From: an uncultured Lachnospiraceae bacterium
GTDB taxonomy: Bacteria; Bacillota; Clostridia; Lachnospirales; Lachnospiraceae
Length of the DNA: 64,000 nt
Direction of reading: 5' to 3'
Assembly: GCA_947246015.1 (NCBI GenBank)
Contig: CAMXQE010000018.1
Span: forward strand, 1-64,000
The position numbers were made by a program, and so were the translations under genes. The notes under the pieces were generated by a model that was not told the origin of the DNA, did no database searches, and worked only from the letters and a program-made list of their open reading frames with translations. Each line of letters begins with the position of its first letter. Positions within the stretch are counted from its first letter, which is position 1. This document shows, one piece after another, positions 53,145 to 62,498 of the stretch.

Positions 53145-55016
53145 ATGATGAGATCATTGTTCTCTGGTGTGGCAGGTCTTAGGACACACCAGACAAAGAT
53201 GGACGTTATCGGTAACAATATTGCCAACGTCAACACAACAGCATATAAATCACAGTCCACCACGTTCAGGGACTTAATGTACCAGACGACGCAGGCGGCG
53301 TCCGGACCGAACAGAGAGGTGGGAAATACCGGAATCGGCGGTATCAACGCAAGGCAGATTGGTCTCGGCGTACAGGTAGGCGCTATCAATACGAATATCG
53401 GAGGCCAGGGTTCCGCACAGAATACCGGTAATGCATTTGATATTATGATTTCCGGCGATGCGTTTTTCGTAGTCAGCAACGGAATGGAGAACTTCTTTAC
53501 AAGAGACGGTTCATTCTATGTAGACGGTGAGGGAAACCTTGCCATGACCAGCAACGGTTATAAAGTCATGGGCTGGCAGGTAGACCCGGAGACTGGCGAC
53601 CCGAAACCCAATACGGTAACTCCGCTGGAGATTATGAATGAGAGCAATATGACTTACGCTCCGGCGGCAACCACGGATGCAAGGGTAACGGGAATTGTAG
53701 ATAAGAACGATACAGCGGTGAACAGTTCTTCGGGCCGTATGATAAATCTGGAGTTCTATGATGATAAGGGATACCTGTACACTGCCAAGTTCAGTATTCA
53801 TTCCACAGGTTCGGAAGGAAGGTATTATATTTCCCTGGAAGATATACTGGATTCCGGTACTGGCCAGTCAATCGGAGATGATATGCTGGCCAGCGTAACA
53901 TTCGGCAGTACGATGGAAGTGGAAACTTCTATTTCCAAGAGCTGTACGACCGACCCGACGCTGGTTGGTACGATTGCCTATACGATGACGACAGGTACAC
54001 CGCCCGGTAATCAGACAATTGGCGCTACTCTTAATACCATTGGGGCGGATTTACAGGCAGCATACGGTATGACTGCCGCAGAAGCTGCGGTTATCCAGTC
54101 GGCGCATATTGATGCGAAAGGACGGCTGGTGGTTGACCAGCAGACCGGCTCGATTAAAAATATCTGGCCGCCTGCGTCCGGCGTTACGGTGACACCGACC
54201 ATTACGAGCGTGACCATACCGGCGGCGGGAGGCGGAGCCGGGCCGACGGCAGGTGTTGGCACCTATACGGTGGATGCAAATGGTAATATTACAGCCGGGA
54301 CTCCCGCACCGAATCCGGTGGCGACACTGGCGGATATACAGGCATTGTACAATGGATTCACTCCGGGACTGGAGGGAGTCAAAGAGTTCCGCATCGAGCC
54401 GGATGGTTCGCTTACCATTACCAGAAAGGAAGTGGAGAAATCTGCAAATCTTGTCTTTAATGCGGAGACGGGTATGTTTGATAACATCGCCGGTAATTCG
54501 GAAGGACTGATTACGCTGGGATTGAGTGCGGCGCATGGAAAATTCTCGGATATCAATATCAATTTCAGTACGACGCAGAATGTCAACAACGGCGGTTCCA
54601 GTACGGTCGGCGCAGCAAAAGGTACTTCACAGGGACTCGGTTCCGGACGTAAAATAGGTGAGCTGATTGGCGTGTCCATTGCCAAGAGCGGTATCATCAC
54701 GGCGTCTTATGACAACGGTATGAGCAAATGTTTAGGACAGATTGCAACGGCTACGTTTGCCAATCCGGCAGGTCTTGAGAAGCAGGGCGATAACCTTTAT
54801 TCCGCTACGATGAACTCAGGTGAGTTCGACGGAATCGGTTCAAATATCGAGGACGGCGGCGGCTACATGCAGTCCGGCGTTTTGGAAATGAGTAACGTGG
54901 ATTTGTCACAGGAATTTACGGAAATGATTACCACTCAGAGAGGTTTCCAGGCAAACAGCCGAATTATTACAGTTTCTGACACTATGTTAGAGGAATTGAC
55001 AAACCTTAAGCGTTAG
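53145..55016 (+). CDS. flgE: Flagellar hook protein FlgE
   Basis: 623 residues, starting M-M-R-S-L-F-S-G-V-A-G-L with N-I-A-N-V-N-T-T-A-Y-K, the axial-protein motif. It ends with the matching C-terminal helix (E-M-I-T-T-Q-R-G-F-Q-A-N-S-R-I-I). Longer than the 260-400 residue enteric or Bacillus FlgE because of a large central insertion (about 270-440) rich in T, G, P and A, e.g. T-P-T-I-T-S-V-T-I-P-A-A-G-G. The insert probably forms outer, surface-exposed domains of the hook. Confidence 0.95.
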   Translation: MMRSLFSGVAGLRTHQTKMDVIGNNIANVNTTAYKSQSTTFRDLMYQTTQAASGPNREVGNTGIGGINARQIGLGVQVGAINTNIGGQGSAQNTGNAFDIMISGDAFFVVSNGMENFFTRDGSFYVDGEGNLAMTSNGYKVMGWQVDPETGDPKPNTVTPLEIMNESNMTYAPAATTDARVTGIVDKNDTAVNSSSGRMINLEFYDDKGYLYTAKFSIHSTGSEGRYYISLEDILDSGTGQSIGDDMLASVTFGSTMEVETSISKSCTTDPTLVGTIAYTMTTGTPPGNQTIGATLNTIGADLQAAYGMTAAEAAVIQSAHIDAKGRLVVDQQTGSIKNIWPPASGVTVTPTITSVTIPAAGGGAGPTAGVGTYTVDANGNITAGTPAPNPVATLADIQALYNGFTPGLEGVKEFRIEPDGSLTITRKEVEKSANLVFNAETGMFDNIAGNSEGLITLGLSAAHGKFSDININFSTTQNVNNGGSSTVGAAKGTSQGLGSGRKIGELIGVSIAKSGIITASYDNGMSKCLGQIATATFANPAGLEKQGDNLYSATMNSGEFDGIGSNIEDGGGYMQSGVLEMSNVDLSQEFTEMITTQRGFQANSRIITVSDTMLEELTNLKR

Positions 55017-55043
55017 TAATATAATGGGAGTGGCATACTGAAT

Positions 55044-55069
55044 GGGGAACAGGATACGGTCTGTTCCCC
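55044..55069 (+). other. Perfect stem-loop between flgE and flbD
   Basis: GGGGAACAG and CTGTTCCCC (9 bp) around GATACGGT, then GGCCGG..CCGG. There is no T-run, so it is more likely an mRNA end-protection, processing or attenuation element than a full terminator. Confidence 0.65.
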
Positions 55070-55099
55070 GGCCGGTCTGCCGGTGGGGAGAGTGGACAA

Positions 55100-55285
55100 A
55101 TGATTGAGGTAACGAAAATAAACGGAGTAAAGGTTTTAATTAACCCTGATTTGATGGAATTGGTGGAGGAAACACCGGATACTGTTATTTCATTTACCAC
55201 GGGCCGCAAAATAATTGTAAAAGAAAGTAGACAAGAAGTGAAAAATCTAGTAAAATCGTATAGAAAGGATATTTTTGCGGATTGA
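55100..55285 (+). CDS. flbD: FlbD-family flagellar protein
   Basis: 61 residues. Matches the small FlbD/SwrD family: I-E-V-T-K-I-N-G-V-K-V-L-I-N-P-D-L-M-E then E-E-T-P-D-T-V-I-S-F-T-T-G-R-K. In B. subtilis SwrD raises motor power through the stator proteins. Its place directly before motA and motB supports that role. GGGGAGAG precedes the ATG. Confidence 0.92.
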   Translation: MIEVTKINGVKVLINPDLMELVEETPDTVISFTTGRKIIVKESRQEVKNLVKSYRKDIFAD

Positions 55286-55308
55286 CGCGGAAATGTGGGT
55301 GAGGATTC

Positions 55309-56106
55309 GTGGATTTAGCATCGGTTGTAGGTCTTGTTTTATGTGGAGTGTTAATTGTATTTGGTATCATTAACAGCGGCGGCAGCGTTGCGGCTATGGG
55401 AAACTTTGTCGACCTTCCGTCCATACTTATTACAATCGGCGGTTCTTTCTCCTGTATGCTGGCTTCTTATCAGATGTCGGACTTCTTTGCAGGATTGAAG
55501 AGTATCAAGCTGATATTTAAGGTGCCGACAATTAATACACCGGTAATGATACAGAAAATTATTGAATTGTCAAATGTTGCCCGTAAGGAAGGTTTGCTTT
55601 CTTTGGAAGAGGCAGCGGCGGATTTGGATGATGATTTCCTTAAGAAAGGTATCCTGCTTATCGTTGACGGAACTGACCCGGAACTGGTTCGGGCCATTAT
55701 GGAAACGGAATTGATAAGTGTGGAAAGCAGACATAAAGCGAAAATCGGTTTTTGGGACGGACTCGGAGCGATGGGACCGGCGTGGGGTATGATTGGTACG
55801 CTGATTGGTTTGGTTAACATGCTTCAGGCCATGGACGATCCGTCGGCACTAGGACCGAATATGGCGGTTGCGCTTATTACGACATTGTATGGTTCGCTGC
55901 TTGCAAACTGGTTATGTGCTCCGGTTTCAAGCAAATTAAAAGAAAATAACGGGCAGGAAGTCATGCTGAAAGAAATTATGATAGAAGGACTTCTTTCCAT
56001 TCAGGCGGGCGAGAACCCTCGTGTTATCGAAGAAAAACTGAAATCGTTCTTGGCACCGCAGGATAGAGAAACGCAGAACGAAGGCGGAGGTGAAGCGGAT
56101 GGCTAG
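55309..56106 (+). CDS. motA: Flagellar stator protein MotA
   Basis: 265 residues from a GTG start with TGAGG before it. Four membrane helices (about 3-20, 30-50, 150-170, 180-200) and a large cytoplasmic loop that contacts FliG. Conserved D-G-L-G-A-M-G-P-A-W-G-M-I-G-T-L-I-G-L-V and the following A-L-I-T-T-L-Y-G-S-L. Its end overlaps the motB start by 8 bases, so the stator pair is translationally coupled. Confidence 0.96.
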   Translation: MDLASVVGLVLCGVLIVFGIINSGGSVAAMGNFVDLPSILITIGGSFSCMLASYQMSDFFAGLKSIKLIFKVPTINTPVMIQKIIELSNVARKEGLLSLEEAAADLDDDFLKKGILLIVDGTDPELVRAIMETELISVESRHKAKIGFWDGLGAMGPAWGMIGTLIGLVNMLQAMDDPSALGPNMAVALITTLYGSLLANWLCAPVSSKLKENNGQEVMLKEIMIEGLLSIQAGENPRVIEEKLKSFLAPQDRETQNEGGGEADG

Positions 56107-56911
56107 GAAGAAAAAGGAAGATGAACCGAAACCAGCGGCGGCGTGGATGAATACCTTTGCCGATTTGATGAATCTGTTGTTGTGCTTCTTCGTAATGTTG
56201 TTTTCCATGTCTACGATAGACGCACAGAAGTTCGAGCAGATAGCGGCTTCGTTTTCCCAAAGCTTTAGCATCTTCCAGGGTGGTGCACAGGCCATCGGGG
56301 ACGGTATTTTGGTGAGTGCGGGAATGAGCCAGCTGAATGAACTGGACGAATATATCAACAGTACAGGGAAAGCTGCGGAAAATGAAGAAGTGCCGCAGGA
56401 TTTGGAACTGGAAGAAGTGGTGGAGAAAATAGAACAGGCGAAGCTGGAAGAATCGGAAGAGCTTGCCCAGAAGATAGATGAAGCAGTGCAGGAACAGAGT
56501 CTGGAGGGAATTGTGGATATTGAGTTTACATCCCAGTATGTACAGCTTACCTTACAGGGTTCACTGCTTTTTGATTCGGGTAGTACGGTATTAAAGGAAC
56601 AATCCCTACCGGTGCTTGAGCAGATAGGTGTTATGCTGGAACGATATGCGGAGAGCACGATAGAGATAGAGGGACATACGGACAATGTGCCGATGTCAGG
56701 AGCAAAGTACTCCAACAACGATGAACTTAGCGGCGGAAGGTCTCTTTCCGTATTCAATTATTTGATGGAGCATACCAATCTGGATCCTGCAATGGTCAAA
56801 CATTCCGGAAGGGGAGAATATGTACCGATAGCGGACAATTCAACACCGGAGGGCAGATCGCTGAACAGAAGAGTAGAAATACGCATCTATAATTCGCTGA
56901 GTTCCTATTAA
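56099..56911 (+). CDS. motB: Flagellar stator protein MotB
   Basis: 270 residues from the ATG at 56099 with GGCGGAGG nine bases before it. A short basic N-terminus, one transmembrane helix with the ion-carrying aspartate (T-F-A-D-L-M-N-L-L-L-C-F-F-V, Asp near residue 20), a plug/linker rich in E (about 90-130) and an OmpA-like peptidoglycan-binding domain (I-E-G-H-T-D-N-V-P, L-N-R-R-V-E-I). Proton or sodium use cannot be decided from sequence alone. Confidence 0.96.
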   Translation: MARKKKEDEPKPAAAWMNTFADLMNLLLCFFVMLFSMSTIDAQKFEQIAASFSQSFSIFQGGAQAIGDGILVSAGMSQLNELDEYINSTGKAAENEEVPQDLELEEVVEKIEQAKLEESEELAQKIDEAVQEQSLEGIVDIEFTSQYVQLTLQGSLLFDSGSTVLKEQSLPVLEQIGVMLERYAESTIEIEGHTDNVPMSGAKYSNNDELSGGRSLSVFNYLMEHTNLDPAMVKHSGRGEYVPIADNSTPEGRSLNRRVEIRIYNSLSSY

Positions 56912-56932
56912 GAGAGCGGGAGGAAGTTTTAC

Positions 56933-57454
56933 ATGAAGAAAAATTTACTGTCTATATTGATACTTGCCTTACTCATCGTAAATATTGTACTTACATCCAT
57001 TATGATGTTTAGTTCGATGAGCGCATCAAAGAAGACAACGGAACTGGTAACTGACATTGCTTCCGTATTGAATTTGGAAATCGGCGGTGCAGGAGAAGGA
57101 GGGGTAAGGGAAGTCCCCCTTTCACAGACGGAAACCTATAACATTTCAGAACTGACGATTGCACTCCGTCCGGAAGAGGGAGAGGCGGCACATTACTGCC
57201 TGGTTAATATCGTTCTTTCCATGGATACGAAGGCAAAAGGGTACAAGGACTTTGGAAGTGAAGAATCGATGGCAAAATATGAGACGTTGATTTCCAGCGA
57301 AATCAATACCATTATAGGAAGTTACAGCATGGATGAACTGAGAGCGACTTCCGGTCAGGAAGAAGCAAAAGCAAAGATTTTAGCAAGCATCCAGAGTCTG
57401 TTTGACTCGGATTTCATCTATAATGTTTCGATTAGTGACATTAAGTTCTCATAA
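56933..57454 (+). CDS. fliL: Flagellar basal body-associated protein FliL
   Basis: 173 residues. One N-terminal membrane helix (about 5-27) and an extracellular FliL domain ending in helices (S-S-E-I-N-T-I-I-G-S-Y-S, D-F-I-Y-N-V-S-I-S-D-I-K-F). FliL supports stator function. GGGAGGAAG before the ATG. Sequence identity in this family is low; order motB-fliL-fliM supports the assignment. Confidence 0.9.
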   Translation: MKKNLLSILILALLIVNIVLTSIMMFSSMSASKKTTELVTDIASVLNLEIGGAGEGGVREVPLSQTETYNISELTIALRPEEGEAAHYCLVNIVLSMDTKAKGYKDFGSEESMAKYETLISSEINTIIGSYSMDELRATSGQEEAKAKILASIQSLFDSDFIYNVSISDIKFS

Positions 57455-57487
57455 TCTGCTAAAAAGAATAGGCAGGAGGTGACTTAA

Positions 57488-58468
57488 GTGGGTGAGGTAC
57501 TGTCACAAAGCGAAATAGATAACCTGCTTGCTGCGCTGAGCACAGGCGAGTTGGATGTAGATGATATGCAGGAGAACAACGACAAGCAAGTCAAGAATTA
57601 TGACTTTAAACGTCCGGTTAAGTTCTCAAAAGAGCATTTGCGCACATTGGAAATTATTTATGAACATTATGGACGGCTTGTATCCACGAACCTTCCGGTT
57701 TATTTACGCAAGAATATACAGGTCAGTGTGGCAAGCTCTGAAACAGTAACGTTTGAAGAATTTTCAAATGCACTGTCTAATCCGGTAATATTGGGACTTG
57801 TGAATTTCGACCCTTTACCTGGGAATATCATCATTGACCTGTCGCCTAATTTGGGATTTGCAATGATAGACAGGATGTTGGGCGGTCAGGGAACCCCGTT
57901 GGAGAAGAGCAGGGATTTTTCTGAAATAGAAATGACGATATTGGAAAAAATAATTATAGTCTGTATGCAGCTGATGCGGGAACCTTGGAAAAACGTAGTG
58001 GATATATCGCCTATGCTGGAAAGGATAGAGACGAATCCACAGTTTGCGCAGGTTATAGCTCCCAGCGATATGGTAGCAATCGTTACTATGAATATAAAGA
58101 TAGGCGATGTGGAAGGTTTCATGAATATATGTCTCCCGTATTTTACATTGGAGAACGTCATGGATAACCTGAATACGAAATACTGGTACTCCACGATGAA
58201 AGAGAGCGACGATGAAAATTATGAAGATTATATCGAAGCGATGATTCGGAGGGTAACTGTTCCTGTAAAGGCAGTTTTGGGAATGAGCAGTATTTCAGTG
58301 AATGATTTTGTTTGTTTACAGCCGGGTGATATCATACGGCTGGATAAAGATGTTGACAATGAACTTAATGTTTATGTCGGAAATATAAAGAAATTTACCG
58401 CGTTACCGGGTTCCAGCAAAGACAAATATGCTGTAAGGGTCACCTCGGTAATCAGAGAGGGGGACTAA
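57488..58468 (+). CDS. fliM: Flagellar motor switch protein FliM
   Basis: 326 residues from a GTG with AGGAGGTGA before it. The N-terminal CheY-P-binding peptide L-S-Q-S-E-I-D-N-L-L-A-A-L is intact. The middle CheC-like domain has lost the phosphatase residues as expected, with G-G-Q-G-T-P-L and E-M-T-I-L-E-K. The C-terminal SpoA-like domain is present (L-G-M-S-S-I-S-V-N-D). Part of the C ring. Confidence 0.96.
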   Translation: MGEVLSQSEIDNLLAALSTGELDVDDMQENNDKQVKNYDFKRPVKFSKEHLRTLEIIYEHYGRLVSTNLPVYLRKNIQVSVASSETVTFEEFSNALSNPVILGLVNFDPLPGNIIIDLSPNLGFAMIDRMLGGQGTPLEKSRDFSEIEMTILEKIIIVCMQLMREPWKNVVDISPMLERIETNPQFAQVIAPSDMVAIVTMNIKIGDVEGFMNICLPYFTLENVMDNLNTKYWYSTMKESDDENYEDYIEAMIRRVTVPVKAVLGMSSISVNDFVCLQPGDIIRLDKDVDNELNVYVGNIKKFTALPGSSKDKYAVRVTSVIREGD

Positions 58469-58469
58469 C

Positions 58470-59705
58470 ATGGATGGAATGTTATCTCAGGACGAAATAA
58501 ATGCGTTATTAAATGGAATAGATTTGTCGGAAGCAGAAGGGGACGCAGATGATGCTGCCGAGGAAACCGGTTCCGTTATTGACGAAAGTCTTTTGACAGA
58601 AGTAGAGAGAGATGCAATCGGAGAAATTGCCAATATCAGTATGGGTTCTTCGGCAACCACATTGTATTCCCTCGTAAACAGAAAAGTGGATATTACGACT
58701 CCGAAGGTTTCCCTGTCTGATTGGGCAGGAGTTGTGGAAGGATACGAAAGACCCTGCGTATTCATCCAGATAAAGTATACCGCGGGTTTGGATGGCTCCA
58801 ATATTTTAGTGCTGAAGGAGCATGATGTAAAGGTAATTACCGACCTTATGATGGGCGGTGACGGAACCAATACGGAAGGTGAATTAGGAGAACTGCATTT
58901 AAGTGCGATTTCCGAGGCGATGAATCAGATGATGGGTTCGGCAGCGACTTCTCTTTCCACTATGCTGGGCATGATGATTGATATCAGCCCCCCGGAGGCG
59001 AGTCTGGTAGATTTGAATGCTTTTAAGAACGGCGGGGATATTGCCTCTTTCTTAGATGGAACTTTTGCAAAGATTGCTTTCCGTATGCAGATAGGCGATG
59101 TGGTGGACAGCACGATTATGCAGCTGTATCCGATAGAATTTGCCAAGAGTATTTATGATACGGTAAAGAGCAATGAGGACGAACTGGAAGAACCGGCAGA
59201 ACAGCCGGCAGCGCCTCAGGCACCGGCATCGCAGCCGGCAGCACCGCAGAATATGCCGCCTCAGGCGGATATGTCGCAGATGAACATGGGAGGGCAACAG
59301 CAAATGGCTATGCCGCAAATGGGAATGCCCCAGATGAATATGGGAATGCCTCAGATGCAGATGCCTCAGATGCAGATGGCAATGCCTCAAATGGCGATGC
59401 CCCAGATGAATATGAATATTCAACCTGCACAGTTCCAGAATTTCTCAACGGATTACAGTGCAATTCCAAGCAGCGAGAATATCGGATTGATTATGGATGT
59501 ACCGTTGGAAGTTACGGTTGAACTTGGGAGGACCAGCAAATCGATTTCTGAAATTTTAGACTTTGCACCCGGTACAATTATAGAGCTGGATAAGATTGCC
59601 GGTGAGCCGATAGATGTATTAGTAAACGGTAAATTTGTAGCGAAGGGCGAAGTTGTGGTAATTGAGGAAAGTTTTGGTATTCGTGTAACTGAAATTATCA
59701 AATAA
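58470..59705 (+). CDS. fliY: Flagellar motor switch phosphatase FliY (FliN-type C-terminus)
   Basis: 411 residues. A FliM-like CheY-binding peptide (L-S-Q-D-E-I-N-A-L-L-N-G-I), then a CheC domain with both phosphatase motifs (D-A-I-G-E-I-A-N and S-A-I-S-E-A-M-N), so it probably dephosphorylates CheY-P. A linker of about 60 residues (about 265-325) consists mostly of Met, Gln and Pro in a repeat M-P-Q-M. The FliN/SpoA domain ends the protein (T-V-E-L-G-R-T-S-K-S-I-S-E-I-L). The Met/Gln linker is unusual. Confidence 0.95.
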   Translation: MDGMLSQDEINALLNGIDLSEAEGDADDAAEETGSVIDESLLTEVERDAIGEIANISMGSSATTLYSLVNRKVDITTPKVSLSDWAGVVEGYERPCVFIQIKYTAGLDGSNILVLKEHDVKVITDLMMGGDGTNTEGELGELHLSAISEAMNQMMGSAATSLSTMLGMMIDISPPEASLVDLNAFKNGGDIASFLDGTFAKIAFRMQIGDVVDSTIMQLYPIEFAKSIYDTVKSNEDELEEPAEQPAAPQAPASQPAAPQNMPPQADMSQMNMGGQQQMAMPQMGMPQMNMGMPQMQMPQMQMAMPQMAMPQMNMNIQPAQFQNFSTDYSAIPSSENIGLIMDVPLEVTVELGRTSKSISEILDFAPGTIIELDKIAGEPIDVLVNGKFVAKGEVVVIEESFGIRVTEIIK

Positions 59706-59747
59706 CTACATGATTAATAATTAAGAAAGGGAATAGGAGAAAGAGAC

Positions 59748-60110
59748 ATGGCTAAGAATATTTTAATTTGTGATGATGCGGCGTTTATGCGTATGATGAT
59801 CAAGGATATCCTTACAAAAAACGGATATAATGTTGCGGGAGAAGCCGAGAATGGGGCGAAGGCGGTAGAAAAATATAACGAATTGAATCCTGATCTTGTA
59901 CTTATGGATATTACGATGCCTGAAATGGATGGGATTCAGGCTTTGAAGAAGATTAAAGAGGCCAATCCGGCGGCTCTTGTTATCATGTGCTCCGCTATGG
60001 GACAGCAGGCAATGGTTATTGAGTCCATTCAGGCCGGGGCAAAAGATTTCATTGTAAAACCTTTCCAGGCTGACCGTGTTTTGGAAGCGGTTAAGAAAGT
60101 AGTCGGCTAA
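59748..60110 (+). CDS. cheY: Chemotaxis response regulator CheY
   Basis: 120 residues, a single receiver domain. Acidic pocket D-D near residues 9-10, phospho-acceptor Asp54 in L-V-L-M-D-I-T-M-P, and conserved Lys in F-I-V-K-P-F. CheY-P binds FliM/FliY to reverse rotation. Placed inside the flagellar operon between fliY and fliO, as in Bacillus. AAAGGGAATAGGAG before the ATG. No other che genes are in the window. Confidence 0.96.
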   Translation: MAKNILICDDAAFMRMMIKDILTKNGYNVAGEAENGAKAVEKYNELNPDLVLMDITMPEMDGIQALKKIKEANPAALVIMCSAMGQQAMVIESIQAGAKDFIVKPFQADRVLEAVKKVVG

Positions 60111-60488
60111 ATGTTACTTACTGTATCAAACGGCATAGATTCGTTTTTACAGTTTATTACGGTACTTTTTATCTTTGTCCTCGTATTGCTGCTTACATGG
60201 GTTGCCACGAAGTGGATTGCCAATGTGCAGAATGGGCGGAATATTCAGGGTGCGAACATTGAAGTGATTGAAACGTACCGGCTGACTACGAATAAATATA
60301 TCCAGATAATAAGAACCGGAGAGAAGTATTTGGCGATAGCAGTATGCAAGGATACAGTTACGATACTTGCAGAGATACCTGACGGACAGATTCATTTGCC
60401 GGATAAACAGGTTGGGGCTATGCCTGATTTTAAGAAAATGCTTGAAATGGCAAGACGGAAAGACGAAAACCGAAAGAATGAAGAATAG
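60111..60488 (+). CDS. fliO: Flagellar biosynthesis protein FliO
   Basis: 125 residues. One N-terminal membrane helix (about 12-35) and a small cytoplasmic domain (I-E-V-I-E-T-Y-R-L-T-T-N-K-Y-I, then G-E-K-Y-L-A-I-A-V) of the FliO/FliZ family, which helps FliP ring assembly. Its ATG directly follows the cheY stop without a gap, so coupling is likely. Confidence 0.88.
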   Translation: MLLTVSNGIDSFLQFITVLFIFVLVLLLTWVATKWIANVQNGRNIQGANIEVIETYRLTTNKYIQIIRTGEKYLAIAVCKDTVTILAEIPDGQIHLPDKQVGAMPDFKKMLEMARRKDENRKNEE

Positions 60489-60497
60489 GCGAGATAA

Positions 60498-61418
60498 ATG
60501 AAGAAATATTTTTCCGAAAAATGTTGTTTTGAGAAATTTTATTTCGAGAAATCTCATTTTTTAAGAAAAGGAATGAAAATAATATGCCTGCTGTTTATGG
60601 TGGGCATATTGTTCTGTATAGGACACCCGATTCCGGTATATGCGTCGGGCAGGGAATCCAACCTGACGGGAACCACGGATGAAAGAACGGTATTAGATCA
60701 GCCCGGCACAGCACAGACGCCGGAAGATTTGAGGGAATTGAATATAGCCAATACAGTGACGATTACTTATAATGACGGAAACGGGCAGTTAAACGGTTCT
60801 CTCAGAATTCTGTTGACGCTGACACTGATTGCATTGGCGCCGACTTTGATTATAATGCTTACTTCGTTTACCAGAATTCTGATTGTTCTGCATTTTACGA
60901 GGGCAGCTTTGAATACCCAGACAGCACCGCCGAATCAGGTACTGATTGGGTTAGCTTTGTTTTTGACTTTTTTTATTATGCAGCCTACGTTTGCTACAGT
61001 TTATCAGGATGCCATCATTCCTTTTGAAGCCGGCGAATTGGAGCAGGCAGAAGCTTTCGAAATTGGTATGCAGCCTTTCCGGCAGTTTATGTATTCGCAG
61101 ACACAGACAAAGGATGTCCGCTTGTTTATGGAAATAAGTGGGACGGAATGGGAAGACGGAAACAGTCTGGACAGTATTCCGAATACCGTCCTGATACCGA
61201 GTTTTATTATCAGCGAGCTTCGGACAGCCTTTATTATTGGTTTTTTAATATATATTCCGTTTATTGTAATCGATATGGTAGTGGCCTCCACTCTTATGAG
61301 TATGGGTATGATGATGCTGCCGCCTACAACGATTTCCATGCCGTTTAAGATTCTGCTGTTTGTGCTTGCAGATGGCTGGAATCTGGTGATAGGGAGTCTT
61401 GTAAAAACATTTTATTAG
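60498..61418 (+). CDS. fliP: Flagellar export gate protein FliP
   Basis: 306 residues from the ATG at 60498. Export-gate subunit with a signal-like hydrophobic segment (about 29-48) and four membrane helices: L-L-T-L-T-L-I-A-L-A-P-T-L-I-I-M-L-T-S-F, A-L-F-L-T-F-F-I-M-Q-P, and M-G-M-M-M-L-P-P-T-T-I-S-M-P-F at the end. The first 25 residues (S-E-K-C-C-F-E-K-F-Y-F-E-K-S-H-F) are odd and repeat-like; an ATG at 60573 would remove them but has a poorly spaced ribosome site. Confidence 0.95.
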   Translation: MKKYFSEKCCFEKFYFEKSHFLRKGMKIICLLFMVGILFCIGHPIPVYASGRESNLTGTTDERTVLDQPGTAQTPEDLRELNIANTVTITYNDGNGQLNGSLRILLTLTLIALAPTLIIMLTSFTRILIVLHFTRAALNTQTAPPNQVLIGLALFLTFFIMQPTFATVYQDAIIPFEAGELEQAEAFEIGMQPFRQFMYSQTQTKDVRLFMEISGTEWEDGNSLDSIPNTVLIPSFIISELRTAFIIGFLIYIPFIVIDMVVASTLMSMGMMMLPPTTISMPFKILLFVLADGWNLVIGSLVKTFY

Positions 61419-61441
61419 CTGACTGAGAACGGAGGTAGGGT

Positions 61442-61711
61442 ATGACAATTGATGATGTAACCGCGATTACGGGTGAAGCGTTGTTTCTGATTATTAAGAC
61501 AGCTGCGCCTTTGCTGCTTGTATCGCTGATTGTGGGTCTTATCATCAGTATTTTCCAGACAGTCACGTCGATTCAGGAGCAGACGCTTACTTTCGTACCG
61601 AAGGTAATCAGTATTTTTCTGACACTTATGCTTTTGGGACATTGGATGGCAAATGGGATGACCGGTTTTATGACAAGACTTTGGTCTGATTTCAGCGTAT
61701 ATATAAGGTAG
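61442..61711 (+). CDS. fliQ: Flagellar export gate protein FliQ
   Basis: 89 residues with two membrane helices (about 16-38 and 50-75). Family pattern I-S-I-F-Q-T-V-T-S-I-Q-E-Q-T-L-T-F-V-P-K is complete. GGAGGTAGGG before the ATG. Stacks with FliP and FliR in the gate. Confidence 0.96.
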   Translation: MTIDDVTAITGEALFLIIKTAAPLLLVSLIVGLIISIFQTVTSIQEQTLTFVPKVISIFLTLMLLGHWMANGMTGFMTRLWSDFSVYIR

Positions 61712-61715
61712 CGTT

Positions 61716-62498
61716 ATGATTGATTACAGTTTTACTTACGCGGATTTGGAATATTTCCTGCTGATATTTGTAAGAATTACCTGCTTTATTTATATTGTTC
61801 CTTTTTTCAGTATGAATAATACGCCGAGGCGGATGCGGATAGGGTTAGGGCTTTTTCTGTCGCTCTTTATGTTTCAGATGGTCACGCCGCATGAAACGGT
61901 GGTATACCGGACGCTTTTGGGATATACAATCATCGTTATAAAGGAAGCTGTGACCGGTTTTATTATTGGCTTCGGCGTGAATATGTGTTATACGATTGTT
62001 CTGTTTGCGGGACGCATCATGGATATGGAGATTGGGCTTTCAATGGTGTCCCTTATGGACCCTACTACGAGGGAGTCTGCAAGTGTTTCGGGTATTCTGT
62101 ATCAGTATATGATTACTTTGCTGCTGATTCTAAGCGGACTTTATGAATACCTGATAAAAGCACTGGTGGATACATTCCGGCTGATTCCGGTAAACGGTGC
62201 GGTATTCCGTATTGAAAATATGCTGACGACGATGATACGTTTTATGAGTGATTATATTATTATCGGGTTCCGTATCTGTCTTCCGATATTCGCCGTTATG
62301 ATTATGCTGAATGCAATTCTCGGTATTTTGGCTAAAGTATCGCCGCAGCTGAACATGTTTGCAGTGGGTATCCAAATCAAAGTGCTGGTTGGCCTGTGTG
62401 TCATGTTCCTGACTGTCAGGATGCTTCCGGGAGCAGCAGATTTTATTTACAGGGAAATGCGAAAAGTCATAGTGTCATTTGTAGAGGGAATGATGTAA
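61716..62498 (+). CDS. fliR: Flagellar export gate protein FliR
   Basis: 260 residues with about six membrane helices. F-V-R-I-T-C-F-I-Y-I-V-P-F-F at the start and the conserved G-F-I-I-G-F-G-V-N segment. It begins 4 bp after fliQ and its stop overlaps the flhB ATG by one base (TAATG). Confidence 0.95.
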   Translation: MIDYSFTYADLEYFLLIFVRITCFIYIVPFFSMNNTPRRMRIGLGLFLSLFMFQMVTPHETVVYRTLLGYTIIVIKEAVTGFIIGFGVNMCYTIVLFAGRIMDMEIGLSMVSLMDPTTRESASVSGILYQYMITLLLILSGLYEYLIKALVDTFRLIPVNGAVFRIENMLTTMIRFMSDYIIIGFRICLPIFAVMIMLNAILGILAKVSPQLNMFAVGIQIKVLVGLCVMFLTVRMLPGAADFIYREMRKVIVSFVEGMM

